64,000 bases of DNA, taken from NCBI RefSeq assembly GCF_004526235.1, contig NZ_CP038159.1, forward strand, positions 2,170,001 to 2,234,000. Direction: 5' to 3'. Positions 50,251-59,249 of this stretch are shown here, one piece after another. How positions within the stretch are numbered: position 1 is the first letter of the stretch; each line of letters starts with the position of its first letter. This DNA is from Sphingobacterium sp. CZ-2 (lineage in GTDB: Bacteria > Bacteroidota > Bacteroidia > Sphingobacteriales > Sphingobacteriaceae). The position numbers and the translations under genes were made by a program. The notes below the pieces were generated by a model, which worked only from the letters and a program-made list of their open reading frames with translations, had not been told where the DNA came from and did not search any database.

Positions 50251-50853
50251 CTATAAGTTCTCTATCGTTCGGAAAGTCAAGTTTATCCGAGGACCATGCG
50301 GAACTTTGGTAGGAGGGAGCCGATGTAACCAATGAGTCTGCGTCTGGTCTTTCATGATCAATAAACTGCCATTTTCAAGGTTGATATCAATTTTTTCCTT
50401 GCTTTCTTTATGCTTGAAGCAGAACTTCCTTTCCGCCCCAAAAGTAAGGGAAGCAATAGCACCATTTTTTTTGAGATCTTTTTCGCCATCACTATGCCAA
50501 GCCATACCTTCCGATCCATCGTGATAGAGATTCAAAAGACAAGAATTAAAAGTCTCTCCTGATGCTTTTTCAACCAGCTGCTTAAGGTCCAATAAAACAT
50601 CATTCCAAGGCAGGGCAACTTTTTGAATGCCTGAATAGGTATATTCAAAGCGCCGATCTCCATACCAGGCAACCTTTCTTTTCGTTTCGATATGCTTTCC
50701 AAAAATCACCGCCTGATCAGGCTTCCAAGCAATTTCATGCCATAACGCATCATAAAAATAGCGCTGTTTATCTGTAATAACGCCATAATAATGCACCGTA
50801 CCTTCATAGGGCAACAAATTCTTCTCAGGATCTGCGAAATTGAATAACATCAT
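50251..50853 (-). CDS. alkB: Alpha-ketoglutarate-dependent dioxygenase, AlkB/ALKBH2-3 type
   Basis: 200 residues. The Fe(II) ligands are H120-x-D122 (AWHSDGEKD) and a later histidine, most likely H177 (THWLHRLP); R189 and R195 in PRINLTFR bind 2-oxoglutarate. The sequence follows the ALKBH2/ALKBH3 pattern more than E. coli AlkB. It removes methyl groups from 1-methyladenine and 3-methylcytosine in DNA by oxidation. It lies 3 bp after ada on the same strand, so the two form one alkylation-repair unit. Its last 36 bp are duplicated 864 bp away. Confidence 0.92.
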   Translation of the reverse strand: MMLFNFADPEKNLLPYEGTVHYYGVITDKQRYFYDALWHEIAWKPDQAVIFGKHIETKRKVAWYGDRRFEYTYSGIQKVALPWNDVLLDLKQLVEKASGETFNSCLLNLYHDGSEGMAWHSDGEKDLKKNGAIASLTFGAERKFCFKHKESKEKIDINLENGSLLIMKDQTQTHWLHRLPPTKVPHGPRINLTFRTIENL

Positions 50854-50856
50854 ATC

Positions 50857-51720
50857 TTAAACCGAAGGTTGATTTTCTGGATATAATTGCGCTTGTTCCC
50901 ATCCAATGATGGCAGATTTCCGGATCGGTTCCCATCGATATCCACCCAACTTACCAGAACCTTGGATCACCCGATGACAGGGGATCAGAAATGCTATCGG
51001 ATTTTGTCCAATGGCTGTTCCTACTGCTCTCGATGCTTTTGGATGGTTGATCTTATCGGCAATAGACTGATAGGTCCTTAACTCCCCAGAAGGGATCTCC
51101 AATAACGCTTGCCAAACCTTTAATTGGAAAGGAGTGCCTTTCAGATGCAATTTGATGTTGGAAAGCGAAGCTTCCTCACCATTGAAAATCTGCATCGCAT
51201 CGCTGTGGAAGGATGTTTCCATTTCCTTGAAATCCGCCTGCTTAAATCTCGATTTAAGCTCTAGCAAACCATCTTCACCTTCCGATACAAAGGCCATATA
51301 GCAAAGCCCTTTTTCGGTTGAACCCAACAGGCACATCCCAAATGGACTAGGCTGGTAGCTGTACTTGATCAGCAATCCTTGGCCATCGTTCTTGAAAGTA
51401 GCCGGACTCATACCTTCAATCTGTACAAAAAGATCGTGTAACCGACTGGTACTGCTTACACCGGTTAGGATATGGGTGTCAAAAAGATTGTGTTCTTTTC
51501 CTCGCAATAATTTTTTAGCATAATCCAATTGTAAGTATTGAAGGAATTTTTTCGGACTTGTGCCTGCCCATTCACTAAAAAGCCGCTGAAAATGATAGGG
51601 ACTTAAATGTACATGTTCGGCCAGATCCTCCAAACTGGGTTTCTGTTGGAAATTATCTTGTAAATATTGGATAGCTTTTGCAATCCGATTATAATTAATC
51701 TCTTGTTGTGTTCTTTCCAT
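50857..51720 (-). CDS. ada: AraC-type regulator fused to methylguanine-DNA methyltransferase (Ada-like)
   Basis: 287 residues from the ATG at 51720 (the frame opens at 51744). The N-terminal part is an AraC helix-turn-helix domain (PSLEDLAEHVHLSPYHFQRLFSEWAG). The C-terminal part is the O6-methylguanine-DNA methyltransferase with the active-site motif IPCHRVIQG and the LPxGE-like turn (EIPSGELRTY). It repairs O6-methylguanine by suicide transfer to Cys. The N-terminal phosphotriester-sensing Cys4 domain of E. coli Ada is missing, so it cannot sense damage the same way. Co-transcribed with alkB. Confidence 0.92.
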   Translation of the reverse strand: MERTQQEINYNRIAKAIQYLQDNFQQKPSLEDLAEHVHLSPYHFQRLFSEWAGTSPKKFLQYLQLDYAKKLLRGKEHNLFDTHILTGVSSTSRLHDLFVQIEGMSPATFKNDGQGLLIKYSYQPSPFGMCLLGSTEKGLCYMAFVSEGEDGLLELKSRFKQADFKEMETSFHSDAMQIFNGEEASLSNIKLHLKGTPFQLKVWQALLEIPSGELRTYQSIADKINHPKASRAVGTAIGQNPIAFLIPCHRVIQGSGKLGGYRWEPIRKSAIIGWEQAQLYPENQPSV

Positions 51721-51785
51721 ACTCAAATTTCCAACCTTTCCCACAATTATAAAATCCGATTCTTGCTAAATGTTTAGCTAAAAAC

Positions 51786-52529
51786 TTATTTAGCCAAGTA
51801 TCCACCATCCACTGGGTAGTAAGATGCTGTAACAAAGGATGATTTTTCTGATGCCAACCATAAGGTCAACTCGGCTACTTCCTCTGGTTTACCTAAGCGT
51901 TGGAAGGCATGTTGGGTTTCTAAAAATTTCAAACTAGCCTCATCCATCGCATTATCAACCAATGGGGTAGAAATAAATCCAGGGCCTATGGCATTGATAC
52001 GAACCCCTTTGGTGGCATATTCCCATCCTGCGGCCTTGGTCAATCCAACAACACCATGCTTTGCAGCTACATAGGCCGAAGAGTTGGCAAAGCCAACAGA
52101 TCCTAAAATGGATGCCATATTGATAATGCTACCACCTACTTTTTCAATTTCAGGAATCTGATAATGCATACCGTAGAATACACCATTCAGGTTGATGTCG
52201 ATAACTTTTTTCCAACCTTCAATCGATAGGTCAGCAACTGCTGCGGCATCTCCACCGATTCCTGCATTGTTCACTGCGATATGTAATGCGCCAAAATTTT
52301 CGATGGCAGCTTCCACAATTTTCTTATTGTCTTCCGGAGAGGCAGAATCTGCTTTGATGAAGATCACATTTCCTTCTCCTAAATTGTTGATCAGTTCATT
52401 GCCCAATTTATCATTGAGATCCGATATCACCACTTTGGCACCTTCTTTAACAAATAATTCTACAATGGCTTTTCCAATACCTGAGGCTCCCCCAGTTACG
52501 ATGGCTACTTTGTTTTCAAGTTGTTTCAT
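51786..52529 (-). CDS. SDR-family oxidoreductase
   Basis: 247 residues, classical short-chain dehydrogenase. The cofactor motif is TGGASGIG at 12-19, and D37 at the end of strand 2 (VVISDLND) favours NAD over NADP. NNAG is at 87-90, catalytic S140, Y153 and K157 (YVAAK). The C-terminal VTASYYPVDGGY is the usual end. Substrate unknown; it resembles generic 3-oxoacyl-ACP reductase-like or alcohol dehydrogenases of stress loci. It is monocistronic, upstream of ada. Confidence 0.9.
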   Translation of the reverse strand: MKQLENKVAIVTGGASGIGKAIVELFVKEGAKVVISDLNDKLGNELINNLGEGNVIFIKADSASPEDNKKIVEAAIENFGALHIAVNNAGIGGDAAAVADLSIEGWKKVIDINLNGVFYGMHYQIPEIEKVGGSIINMASILGSVGFANSSAYVAAKHGVVGLTKAAGWEYATKGVRINAIGPGFISTPLVDNAMDEASLKFLETQHAFQRLGKPEEVAELTLWLASEKSSFVTASYYPVDGGYLAK

Positions 52530-52645
52530 AAGTATTGCTTTCTTTATATTCCTAATTTAAGCAACTAATATTTAGGAAACTGTGATCAAAATCACTACGA
52601 AGAATGATTATGACTTTCCAAGGAAGAATACCAAACAAGCTTACA

Positions 52646-53725
52646 TTAATTTGATAAATCCTTTCGCGGAAAATCTGTTGAACCGTCATCCAGAATAATA
52701 GCCGACCCTCTTCCATATTCATTGCTATAAACCTTGATCAAAACACCTACCGAAGAAAGGATCAAAGGACCAAAAATCAAACCCAACATGCCGAACATTT
52801 TTAATCCCAATAACACCCCAAATACAGTTATCAATGGAGGAACATTGCCTAAGGTCTTCAGGATGGTAAATCGGAGGATATTATCGATACTTCCAATTAG
52901 GATTAGACCATAAAGTAATATACCAATGCCATTTCCAGTCTGTCCAGAAGCCAGAGTAATGATGCCTAAAGGAATATAGATGGTCATGGTACCTAATACC
53001 GGTACAATGGATGCTACTCCTGTTAAGATGCCCATCAAAATGAAATTATCCACATCAAAGATCCAATACCCCAGCATAGCAACTACCCCTTGACATGCCC
53101 CTAGGATTGGAATACCGATCGCATTCGATCTCACCATGGAATCTACCTCATGCCAGATCTCATCCTTACTCCTTGGAGAAAAGGGAATAGCTTTAATGAT
53201 ATATTCTTCCATCTTGCGACCATGGACCTGCATAAAATACAGTACAAAGAAGGTCACCAATATATTAACACCAACCTCAGCCACGGAATTCAATATGCTG
53301 GGCACATATTTCGTAAACCGTTGCAACATGGCCAATAAAGCCTCATCAGACATGTCTATATCCTTTAGAAAAGGCTTGTCTGCCATGTATTCTTTCAACA
53401 GGTTGAATTGAGAAACGATCTGGTCCGTATTCCCTAAAAAAGACGTGATCTGAGGAATCAGGTAATCTACGATCGCCCATATCGGCAAAACAATAAAAAC
53501 AATGGATAAGAGAATGAACATAATGCTGGTCAGCGTTTTGTTGCCTCTCCGAACTTCCGTTAGGTAAAAAAAGTTCTTTCTAAATAAAATATATAAGGTG
53601 ATGGCACCAAGAAATCCTGGCAAGTAGTAAAAAAGGTTCTTGAAAATAATGATACCGATCAGGATAATAATCAATATTAACATGATCTGGTTGATGGAAT
53701 TGTTGTTGATTTGCTTGATTCTCAT
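52646..53725 (-). CDS. AI-2E family transporter (PerM/TqsA-like)
   Basis: 359 residues from the ATG at 53725; the frame opens with a TTG at 53755. Seven to eight membrane helices with a central soluble stretch, and the family pattern in the C-terminal half (GILTGVASIVPVLGTMTIYIPLGIITL and GNVPPLITVFGVLLGLKMFGMLGLIFGPLI). Members export the AI-2 signal or act as sodium or proton antiporters; the substrate here is not known. A terminator lies downstream of the neighbouring tsf transcript; this gene is upstream of the SDR gene with a 116-bp gap. Confidence 0.87.
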   Translation of the reverse strand: MRIKQINNNSINQIMLILIIILIGIIIFKNLFYYLPGFLGAITLYILFRKNFFYLTEVRRGNKTLTSIMFILLSIVFIVLPIWAIVDYLIPQITSFLGNTDQIVSQFNLLKEYMADKPFLKDIDMSDEALLAMLQRFTKYVPSILNSVAEVGVNILVTFFVLYFMQVHGRKMEEYIIKAIPFSPRSKDEIWHEVDSMVRSNAIGIPILGACQGVVAMLGYWIFDVDNFILMGILTGVASIVPVLGTMTIYIPLGIITLASGQTGNGIGILLYGLILIGSIDNILRFTILKTLGNVPPLITVFGVLLGLKMFGMLGLIFGPLILSSVGVLIKVYSNEYGRGSAIILDDGSTDFPRKDLSN

Positions 53726-53791
53726 ATTGCGCGATTTCCTAAGCAATTTAAGCAAATCTTAAGGAATTCTTGCCAAGAAGAATCTTTTGTA

Positions 53792-53828
53792 TAAAAAAAG
53801 AGCTCCATCTCAAAAAGATGGAGCTCTT
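53792..53828 (-). terminator. Terminator of the rplM-rpsI-rpsB-tsf unit
   Basis: Perfect 13-bp stem AAGAGCTCCATCT (53798-53810) and AGATGGAGCTCTT (53816-53828), loop CAAAA, followed on the minus strand by a run of seven T. It lies 17 bp after the tsf stop. Confidence 0.93.
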
Positions 53829-53844
53829 CTGTATAAGATTAAGC

Positions 53845-54681
53845 TTATGCGCCTAATTGAACGCGTTTGAAAGCTGTAACTGTTAATCCTTTAGCTACGG
53901 TATCTAAGAATTGAGCAATATTTTTAGAAGAATCTTTTACGAACTCTTGGTTCAATAAAGTAGAATCTTTGTAGAATTTGTTCAATTTACCTGCAGCGAT
54001 TTTCTCAACCATTTCTTCTGGTTTACCTTCCGCACGGATTTGATCTTTAGCGATCTCTAATTCACGCTCGATAGTTTTTGAATCAACACCATCTTTATCG
54101 ATAGCAACTGGGTTCATAGCAGCGATTTGCATAGCTACGTCTTTTCCAGCCTCTTCAACACCATCAGCATCAGCAGAAAGTCCTACCAATACACCTAAAC
54201 GGTAGTTACCGTGGATATAAGCAACAACTTTCTCAGCATTTACAGCTTCGTATTTAGATACTTCGATTTTCTCTCCGATTTTACCAGTTTGGTCGATCAA
54301 TAAATCAGCGATTTTAGTTCCACCGATTTCTAATGCTTTTAGGTCTTCCAATGAAGCAGGTGCGTTGTTTAATGCAACATCAGCAATTGATTCAGCGAAA
54401 GCGATGAAGTCAGCATTTTTAGCTACGAAGTCAGTCTCACAGTTTACTTCAACAACGATACCTGATTTACCATCAGCTGCTGCTTTAGCAATGATTACTC
54501 CTTCGTTAGAGTCACGGTCTTGACGGCTAGCTGCAACTTTAGCACCTTTTTTACGAAGGTAATCTACTGCTGCTTCGAAGTCTCCATTTGCTTCGATCAA
54601 AGCTTTTTTACAATCCATCATACCAGCGCCAGTTTGTTGACGCAATTTGTTTACATCTGATGCAGAAATTTGTACTGACAT
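53845..54681 (-). CDS. tsf: Elongation factor Ts
   Basis: 278 residues. N-terminal UBA-like domain VNKLRQQTGAGMMDCKKALIEANGDFEAAVDYLRKKG, then the tandem core domain with TDFVAKNADFIAFAE, and the C-terminal PVAIDKDGV and coiled-coil parts. It exchanges nucleotide on EF-Tu. The last gene of the unit; separated from rpsB by 161 bp with a hairpin that may lower its expression. Confidence 0.97.
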   Translation of the reverse strand: MSVQISASDVNKLRQQTGAGMMDCKKALIEANGDFEAAVDYLRKKGAKVAASRQDRDSNEGVIIAKAAADGKSGIVVEVNCETDFVAKNADFIAFAESIADVALNNAPASLEDLKALEIGGTKIADLLIDQTGKIGEKIEVSKYEAVNAEKVVAYIHGNYRLGVLVGLSADADGVEEAGKDVAMQIAAMNPVAIDKDGVDSKTIERELEIAKDQIRAEGKPEEMVEKIAAGKLNKFYKDSTLLNQEFVKDSSKNIAQFLDTVAKGLTVTAFKRVQLGA

Positions 54682-54754
54682 AGTATATTTTTTTTTAAAA
54701 TTACGATTGAAGTGTTAACATTCCGTTCTTGAAAGAATAACAGTATGTTAATTT

Positions 54755-54827
54755 AAAAAAAACCGGACAGACAGGGGAGGTAAAAGGAAGCTCATCTTCC
54801 AGAAACCAACACTTGTCTATCCGGCTT
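54755..54827 (-). promoter_or_regulatory. Terminator-like hairpin between rpsB and tsf
   Basis: On the minus strand AAGCCGGATAGACAAG (54827-54812) pairs with CCTGTCTGTCCGGTT (54775-54761), followed by eight T (54762-54755). The loop of about 36 nt holds a second small hairpin GGAAG/CTTCC. Strength and U-run suggest a partial terminator that sets the rpsB to tsf ratio. Confidence 0.7.
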
Positions 54828-54842
54828 ATCTAATAGAATATA

Positions 54843-55649
54843 TTATTCTACGTCTTTTGCTTTACGAGTGCGTTTTCCTGGAGTAGCTTCTGTAGCTTCA
54901 CCATTGTCAACTGCTGCTTTTGATGCTGCAGCTTCTTTTTCCGCGTCCTCTTCTTTATCGCGCTTGCGCTCTTCTAAACCTTCTGTGATTGCTTTTCCGA
55001 TTACACTAGCGATTAAGCTGATGGATTTTGTCGCATCATCATTCGCAGGAATTGGGAAGTCAATGTTGGTAGGGTCAGAGTTTGTATCAACCATTGCAAA
55101 AGTAGGGATGTTCAATTTCATCGCTTCAGCAACAGCAATATGCTCTTTCTTAACGTCGATGATGAACAAAGCTGCTGGCAAACGGTTCAAGTCTGCGATA
55201 CCTCCTAAAAGGTTCTCTAACTTGATACGCTCACGTTGAATCATCAATTTCTCTTTTTTAGACAATACATCGTAAGTGCCATCTTTTTGCATCTTATCAA
55301 TGTTTGACATTTTCTTGATTGATTTACGTACTGTCGCGAAGTTTGTAAGCATACCACCTAACCAACGTTCTGTTACGAAAGGCATGTTAACTGCTTTTGC
55401 TTGCTCAGCGATAATTTCTTTTGCTTGTTTCTTTGTTGCTACAAATAATACTTTACGACCTGATTTTACGATTTGTTTGATAGCTGAAGCAGCCTCATCC
55501 AATTTCGTAAGAGTTTTGTTCAAGTCAATAATGTGGATACCGTTGCGTTCCATGAAAATGTACTTAGCCATTTTCGGATCCCACTTACGAGTAAGGTGAC
55601 CAAAGTGAACACCTGCATCCAATAATTCTTGATATGTTGTTCTTGCCAT
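54843..55649 (-). CDS. rpsB: 30S ribosomal protein S2
   Basis: 268 residues. S2 pattern throughout: YQELLDAGVHFGHLTRKWDPKMAKYIF, KKQAKEIIAEQAKAVNMPFVTERWLGGMLTNF, and NIDFPIPANDDATKSI. The C-terminal tail of about 35 residues is charged and lies outside the conserved domain, as in other Bacteroidota. It binds at the 30S head-body junction. 18 bp after rpsI. Confidence 0.98.
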   Translation of the reverse strand: MARTTYQELLDAGVHFGHLTRKWDPKMAKYIFMERNGIHIIDLNKTLTKLDEAASAIKQIVKSGRKVLFVATKKQAKEIIAEQAKAVNMPFVTERWLGGMLTNFATVRKSIKKMSNIDKMQKDGTYDVLSKKEKLMIQRERIKLENLLGGIADLNRLPAALFIIDVKKEHIAVAEAMKLNIPTFAMVDTNSDPTNIDFPIPANDDATKSISLIASVIGKAITEGLEERKRDKEEDAEKEAAASKAAVDNGEATEATPGKRTRKAKDVE

Positions 55650-55667
55650 TTTTTGATCCTCCTGATA

Positions 55668-56054
55668 TTAACGTTTACTGAATTGGAATCTTCTACGTGC
55701 TTTACGACGTCCTGGTTTCTTACGCTCAACCATACGGTCATCACGTGTCATCAAACCTTTAGCGCGTAATGCAGGTTTTACTTCTGGGTTAAGCTCTACT
55801 AACGCTTTAGCAATTGCTAAACGTACAGCTTCTGCTTGACCTTTAACTCCACCACCTTGAACATTAACGTTGATGTCAAAATTTGCAAGAGACTCTGCTA
55901 CCAATAAAGATTGGGTAACAATGTACTGCAATGGTAATGTTGGGAAATATACTTTGTAATCTTTACCGTTTACAGTGATATTCCCGTTGCCAGCTGTTAA
56001 GTAGATGCGGGCAACAGCAGTTTTTCTTCTTCCTGAAGTGTTAGTTGTTGACAT
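55668..56054 (-). CDS. rpsI: 30S ribosomal protein S9
   Basis: 128 residues, usual length. Start GRRKTAVARIYLTAGNG, middle NVQGGGVKGQAEAVRLAIAKAL, and the basic C-terminal tail ERKKPGRRKARRRFQFSKR, which reaches the P-site tRNA. It is 11 bp after rplM. Order rplM-rpsI-rpsB-tsf is common in this phylum. Confidence 0.98.
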   Translation of the reverse strand: MSTTNTSGRRKTAVARIYLTAGNGNITVNGKDYKVYFPTLPLQYIVTQSLLVAESLANFDINVNVQGGGVKGQAEAVRLAIAKALVELNPEVKPALRAKGLMTRDDRMVERKKPGRRKARRRFQFSKR

Positions 56055-56065
56055 AGTCGTTCTCC

Positions 56066-56509
56066 TTAAAATTTAACTGGTTTTGGATTCTGTGCCTCAT
56101 GCTTGTGCTCAGTTCCAGCATAAACATAAAGATTCTTGAATAATTGACGTCCTAAACGATTCTTAGGTAACATCCCGCGTACCGCTTTCTCGATGATGCG
56201 CTCAGGGTGTTTTGCCATTAACTCTTTTGGAGAAACGAAACGTTGACCACCTGGGTAGCCTGTGTAGCGAACATATACTTTGTCGCCCAACTTGTTTCCA
56301 GTCAATCTAATTTTGTCTGCATTGATAACAATCACGTTATCTCCACAGTCTACGTGTGGGGTGAATGAAGGCTTGTGTTTTCCACGGATCACTTTCGCGA
56401 TCTCGCTTGCCAAGCGCCCCAAAATCTCGCCTTCAGCGTCAACAACGATCCACTCTTTGTTAACGGTGTTCTTGTTAGCAGAGACAGTTTTGTAACTTAA
56501 CGTATTCAC
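56066..56509 (-). CDS. rplM: 50S ribosomal protein L13
   Basis: 147 residues. L13 family blocks: [54 protein letters not shown] and [28 protein letters not shown]. It is the first gene of the unit, with a full-consensus promoter and a leader of about 55 nt. Confidence 0.98.
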   Translation of the reverse strand: MNTLSYKTVSANKNTVNKEWIVVDAEGEILGRLASEIAKVIRGKHKPSFTPHVDCGDNVIVINADKIRLTGNKLGDKVYVRYTGYPGGQRFVSPKELMAKHPERIIEKAVRGMLPKNRLGRQLFKNLYVYAGTEHKHEAQNPKPVKF

Positions 56510-56571
56510 TTGCTTTTATTTAATTAATTAATATTTTTCTAATCCTTCTGTAATCACTACAATAAGGTCTG

Positions 56572-56603
56572 CAAAGGTAAGATATTTGTTTTCAATTTCC
56601 AAA
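56572..56603 (-). promoter_or_regulatory. Promoter of the rplM-rpsI-rpsB-tsf unit
   Basis: On the minus strand TTTG (56603-56600), a 20-nt spacer, TACCTTTG (56579-56572). Transcription would start near 56565. Confidence 0.78.
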
Positions 56604-56671
56604 ATAAATTCCTACCTTGTTTTTGGTAGTTTTGTCTTTTATAAGCTGAAACCCTTAATGGAATATAACTA

Positions 56672-58378
56672 ATGGAGAAAATATTTTTGCGCAGGCTTTG
56701 GATGGTGGGTATCATGTTGTTGCTGGGGACATTCGTGTTTGCTCAAGATTTGAAAGATAATAAAGAATACAAAGAAAAGCTTCAAGCCATTGAAGCTAAA
56801 TTAAAGAGTGGTGATATCCCCGCAGCTTTGGCCGGAATTGAAGAGGTTCTTCAGAAATACCCTAAAGGTGCGGAGATGTTCTATGCCAAATCATTATTGT
56901 ATGCCCAGGCTAGGAATTTTGATGTGGCCATTCCTGCTGCTCAACAGGCCGTGAACAACGATCCAGAAAATCTCATTTATAGAAATCACCTGTTAGAACT
57001 GTACAAAAGTAGTGGGGATCTGGATTCCGCTGTTGGATTGATAGACGAAGTTCTTGAAAATAACGATAAGTCCTCTGCCATTTACAGGGAAAAAGTGATG
57101 CTATTGCATGCCGCAAAACGATCAGATGAAGCCTTGGAGGTTATTGAACTGAGCAATGCTAAATTCGGAGAATCGGATACCCTGGATGTATTAAAAGCGG
57201 AGATTCTGATGGATATGGATAAAGATGGGGAAGCAGCAACGCTCTTGGGAAAATGGAGGCAGAAGAAATCCCCCATTAGACAAGTTTATAGTGCATTAAG
57301 TTTTCTGAACCTAGAAAATAATAAACCAAATGAATCTGTTAAGATCCTGATGGAAGGCTTGGAAAATACAAAGGATGATCTGCTTTACTTTGATCTTGCC
57401 GACGCCTATGTAGATCTAAAAAAGGAAAAACTTGCCTATGACGCCCTCAAAACAGGTTTTCAATCAAGTTCCATCGGTTATTTTGATAAACATCGGGTGA
57501 TGTACAATGTCATGTCCATCAACCAAAACCTCAATCTGGATCAAAAGCAAGAATTGGCCAATATCCTGGTGCTAAAGCATCCACGCGTAGCAGATACCCA
57601 CATGTTCAAAGGGGATGTGTTATGGCAAAAGGGAGAGCTGGACCAGGCGAAATCCCTATACCTTACCGCAGTCTCCATGCAACCGCAGTTAATAGACGCA
57701 TGGCGAAAGTTGGTGGAATTGAATATTTCTTCGGGAGATACGGATCAAGCCATCCGAGATGGACAAGAAGGTCTTAAATTAAATCCAGGAAATGTCATGC
57801 TGACCTACTATATTGGTGTCGCTAATCTGGTGAAGAAGGATTTTGAGAATGCAAGAAAATATTTAGAAACGGCTTTGAACCAGAGCGAAAATGAAAACGC
57901 CTTTATACAGTCTACCATCTACACATCCCTAGGTGATCTTTACCACGAATTGAAAATGACCTCAGCCTCGGATGTCGCTTATGAGGAAGCAATCAAATTG
58001 GATTCTACCAACGTAGGAGCTATGAATAACTATGCTTATTACTTAGCACTCCGTAAATCCAACTTGGATGTTGCGGCTAAACATGCTGCCAAAGCCAATG
58101 ACCTCAACCAAAAATCAGGCACTTTCCAGGATACCTATGCATGGGTGTTGTTCCAGCAGGAAAAATTCAAGGAAGCCTTGTACTGGATAGAGCAGGCGGT
58201 TAAGAATTCCGAAGGATCTGCCGTTCTGTTCGAACACTATGGGGATATCCTCATGAAACTAGGCCGTAATAAGGAAGCAATAAAACAATGGGAAAAAGCG
58301 TTGACCATGAGCGACAATAGTTCCGTAGATAAAGAAAAAATAAAACAGAAGATTAGTGAGAAGAAATATATTGAATAA
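56672..58378 (+). CDS. Secreted or periplasmic TPR protein
   Basis: 568 residues. Signal peptide (to about 25, VFAQDLKD), then about 14 tetratricopeptide-like repeats through the whole length, seen in periodic A/G-small, Y/F and L positions (for example AGALEEVLQKYPKGAEMFY-type and NMAYYLALRKSNLDVAAKHA-type segments near 440-470). Function unknown; it precedes the DUF4292 lipoprotein and an EnvC-like protein, a cluster conserved in Bacteroidota, which suggests a role in envelope assembly. It overlaps the next gene by 23 bp. Confidence 0.85.
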   Translation: MEKIFLRRLWMVGIMLLLGTFVFAQDLKDNKEYKEKLQAIEAKLKSGDIPAALAGIEEVLQKYPKGAEMFYAKSLLYAQARNFDVAIPAAQQAVNNDPENLIYRNHLLELYKSSGDLDSAVGLIDEVLENNDKSSAIYREKVMLLHAAKRSDEALEVIELSNAKFGESDTLDVLKAEILMDMDKDGEAATLLGKWRQKKSPIRQVYSALSFLNLENNKPNESVKILMEGLENTKDDLLYFDLADAYVDLKKEKLAYDALKTGFQSSSIGYFDKHRVMYNVMSINQNLNLDQKQELANILVLKHPRVADTHMFKGDVLWQKGELDQAKSLYLTAVSMQPQLIDAWRKLVELNISSGDTDQAIRDGQEGLKLNPGNVMLTYYIGVANLVKKDFENARKYLETALNQSENENAFIQSTIYTSLGDLYHELKMTSASDVAYEEAIKLDSTNVGAMNNYAYYLALRKSNLDVAAKHAAKANDLNQKSGTFQDTYAWVLFQQEKFKEALYWIEQAVKNSEGSAVLFEHYGDILMKLGRNKEAIKQWEKALTMSDNSSVDKEKIKQKISEKKYIE

Positions 58379-59141
58379 AATCAGCCTCCTTTTGGTATTG
58401 GCGGTGCTGATGAATGCCTGTGGAAGCAAGAAACAAACGGTAAAAACAGACCCTACCTTGCCAAAGGCAAGCAATAATGAAGAATTGCTCCGAAATTTTG
58501 AATTGAGTAATCTTGATTTCCACACCTTCAACGGTCGTGCAAAAGCAAAAGTCGTGATGGGCAAAGAAGATCAAAATGTGACCTTGAATATTCGGATCGA
58601 TAGGGGTAAAGCCATATGGATTTCTGTTACGGCCTTATTAGGCATCGAGGCTGCCCGGGTGATGATCACACCAGATAGCGTTAAGATCATGAATAAATTG
58701 CAAGGGGAGTATATTAAGAAACCATTCTCCTATATCTATAAATACACCAACCCAGGGATCTCCTACAGGATGTTGGAAGATATACTCGTGGGTAATATAT
58801 CGGTGGAGATGTTGAGGACCGATCAATTGCAGGTTGCAACTTCTACGGATGATATACAGATCATCGGTGTGAAAGAAGGATTGACTTTCCATTATGGGGT
58901 AAATGCGCAGAATCGACCATTTAATTTTAATTTAATGGAATTGGGGAAGACAAATAAACTGGAAGCCAATTATTCAGACTATGCCATGATCGGAGCCTAC
59001 AATTTTCCGCAGCGTTTCACGTTAAATGTGGAGGGATCTGGTGCAAAGGTTTCAGCAGATATGGCTTATAATAGGGCTGAATTCAATATTGCGAACGAAA
59101 TGCCCTTTAACGTACCATCAAAATATAAGGTTATCAATTAA
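58356..59141 (+). CDS. DUF4292-family lipoprotein
   Basis: 261 residues from a GTG. Lipoprotein signal peptide with lipobox MNAC and lipidated Cys22. The rest is a beta-sheet domain of the LolB/LppX-like type (NGRAKAKVVMGKEDQNVTLNIRIDRGKAIWISVTALLGIEAARVMITPDSV), a half-barrel that could carry lipid or lipoprotein. Function not established. Overlap with the TPR gene indicates coupling and one transcript. Confidence 0.82.
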   Translation: MRRNILNKISLLLVLAVLMNACGSKKQTVKTDPTLPKASNNEELLRNFELSNLDFHTFNGRAKAKVVMGKEDQNVTLNIRIDRGKAIWISVTALLGIEAARVMITPDSVKIMNKLQGEYIKKPFSYIYKYTNPGISYRMLEDILVGNISVEMLRTDQLQVATSTDDIQIIGVKEGLTFHYGVNAQNRPFNFNLMELGKTNKLEANYSDYAMIGAYNFPQRFTLNVEGSGAKVSADMAYNRAEFNIANEMPFNVPSKYKVIN

Positions 59142-59177
59142 TTATAAACCTCATTTAATAAAGAAATTATAGTTTTT

Positions 59178-59210
59178 TTTGTTTTCGTATTGTGTATATC
59201 CTTATTTTTG
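59178..59210 (+). promoter_or_regulatory. Promoter of the EnvC-like gene
   Basis: TTTG (59178-59181), a 21-nt spacer, TATTTTTG (59203-59210). Transcription would start near 59217, giving a leader of about 33 nt. It lets this gene be expressed apart from the TPR/DUF4292 pair. Confidence 0.75.
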
Positions 59211-59249
59211 GAAGTTTTAACAAAACGACAAGATAGAATTTAGCGGTTC

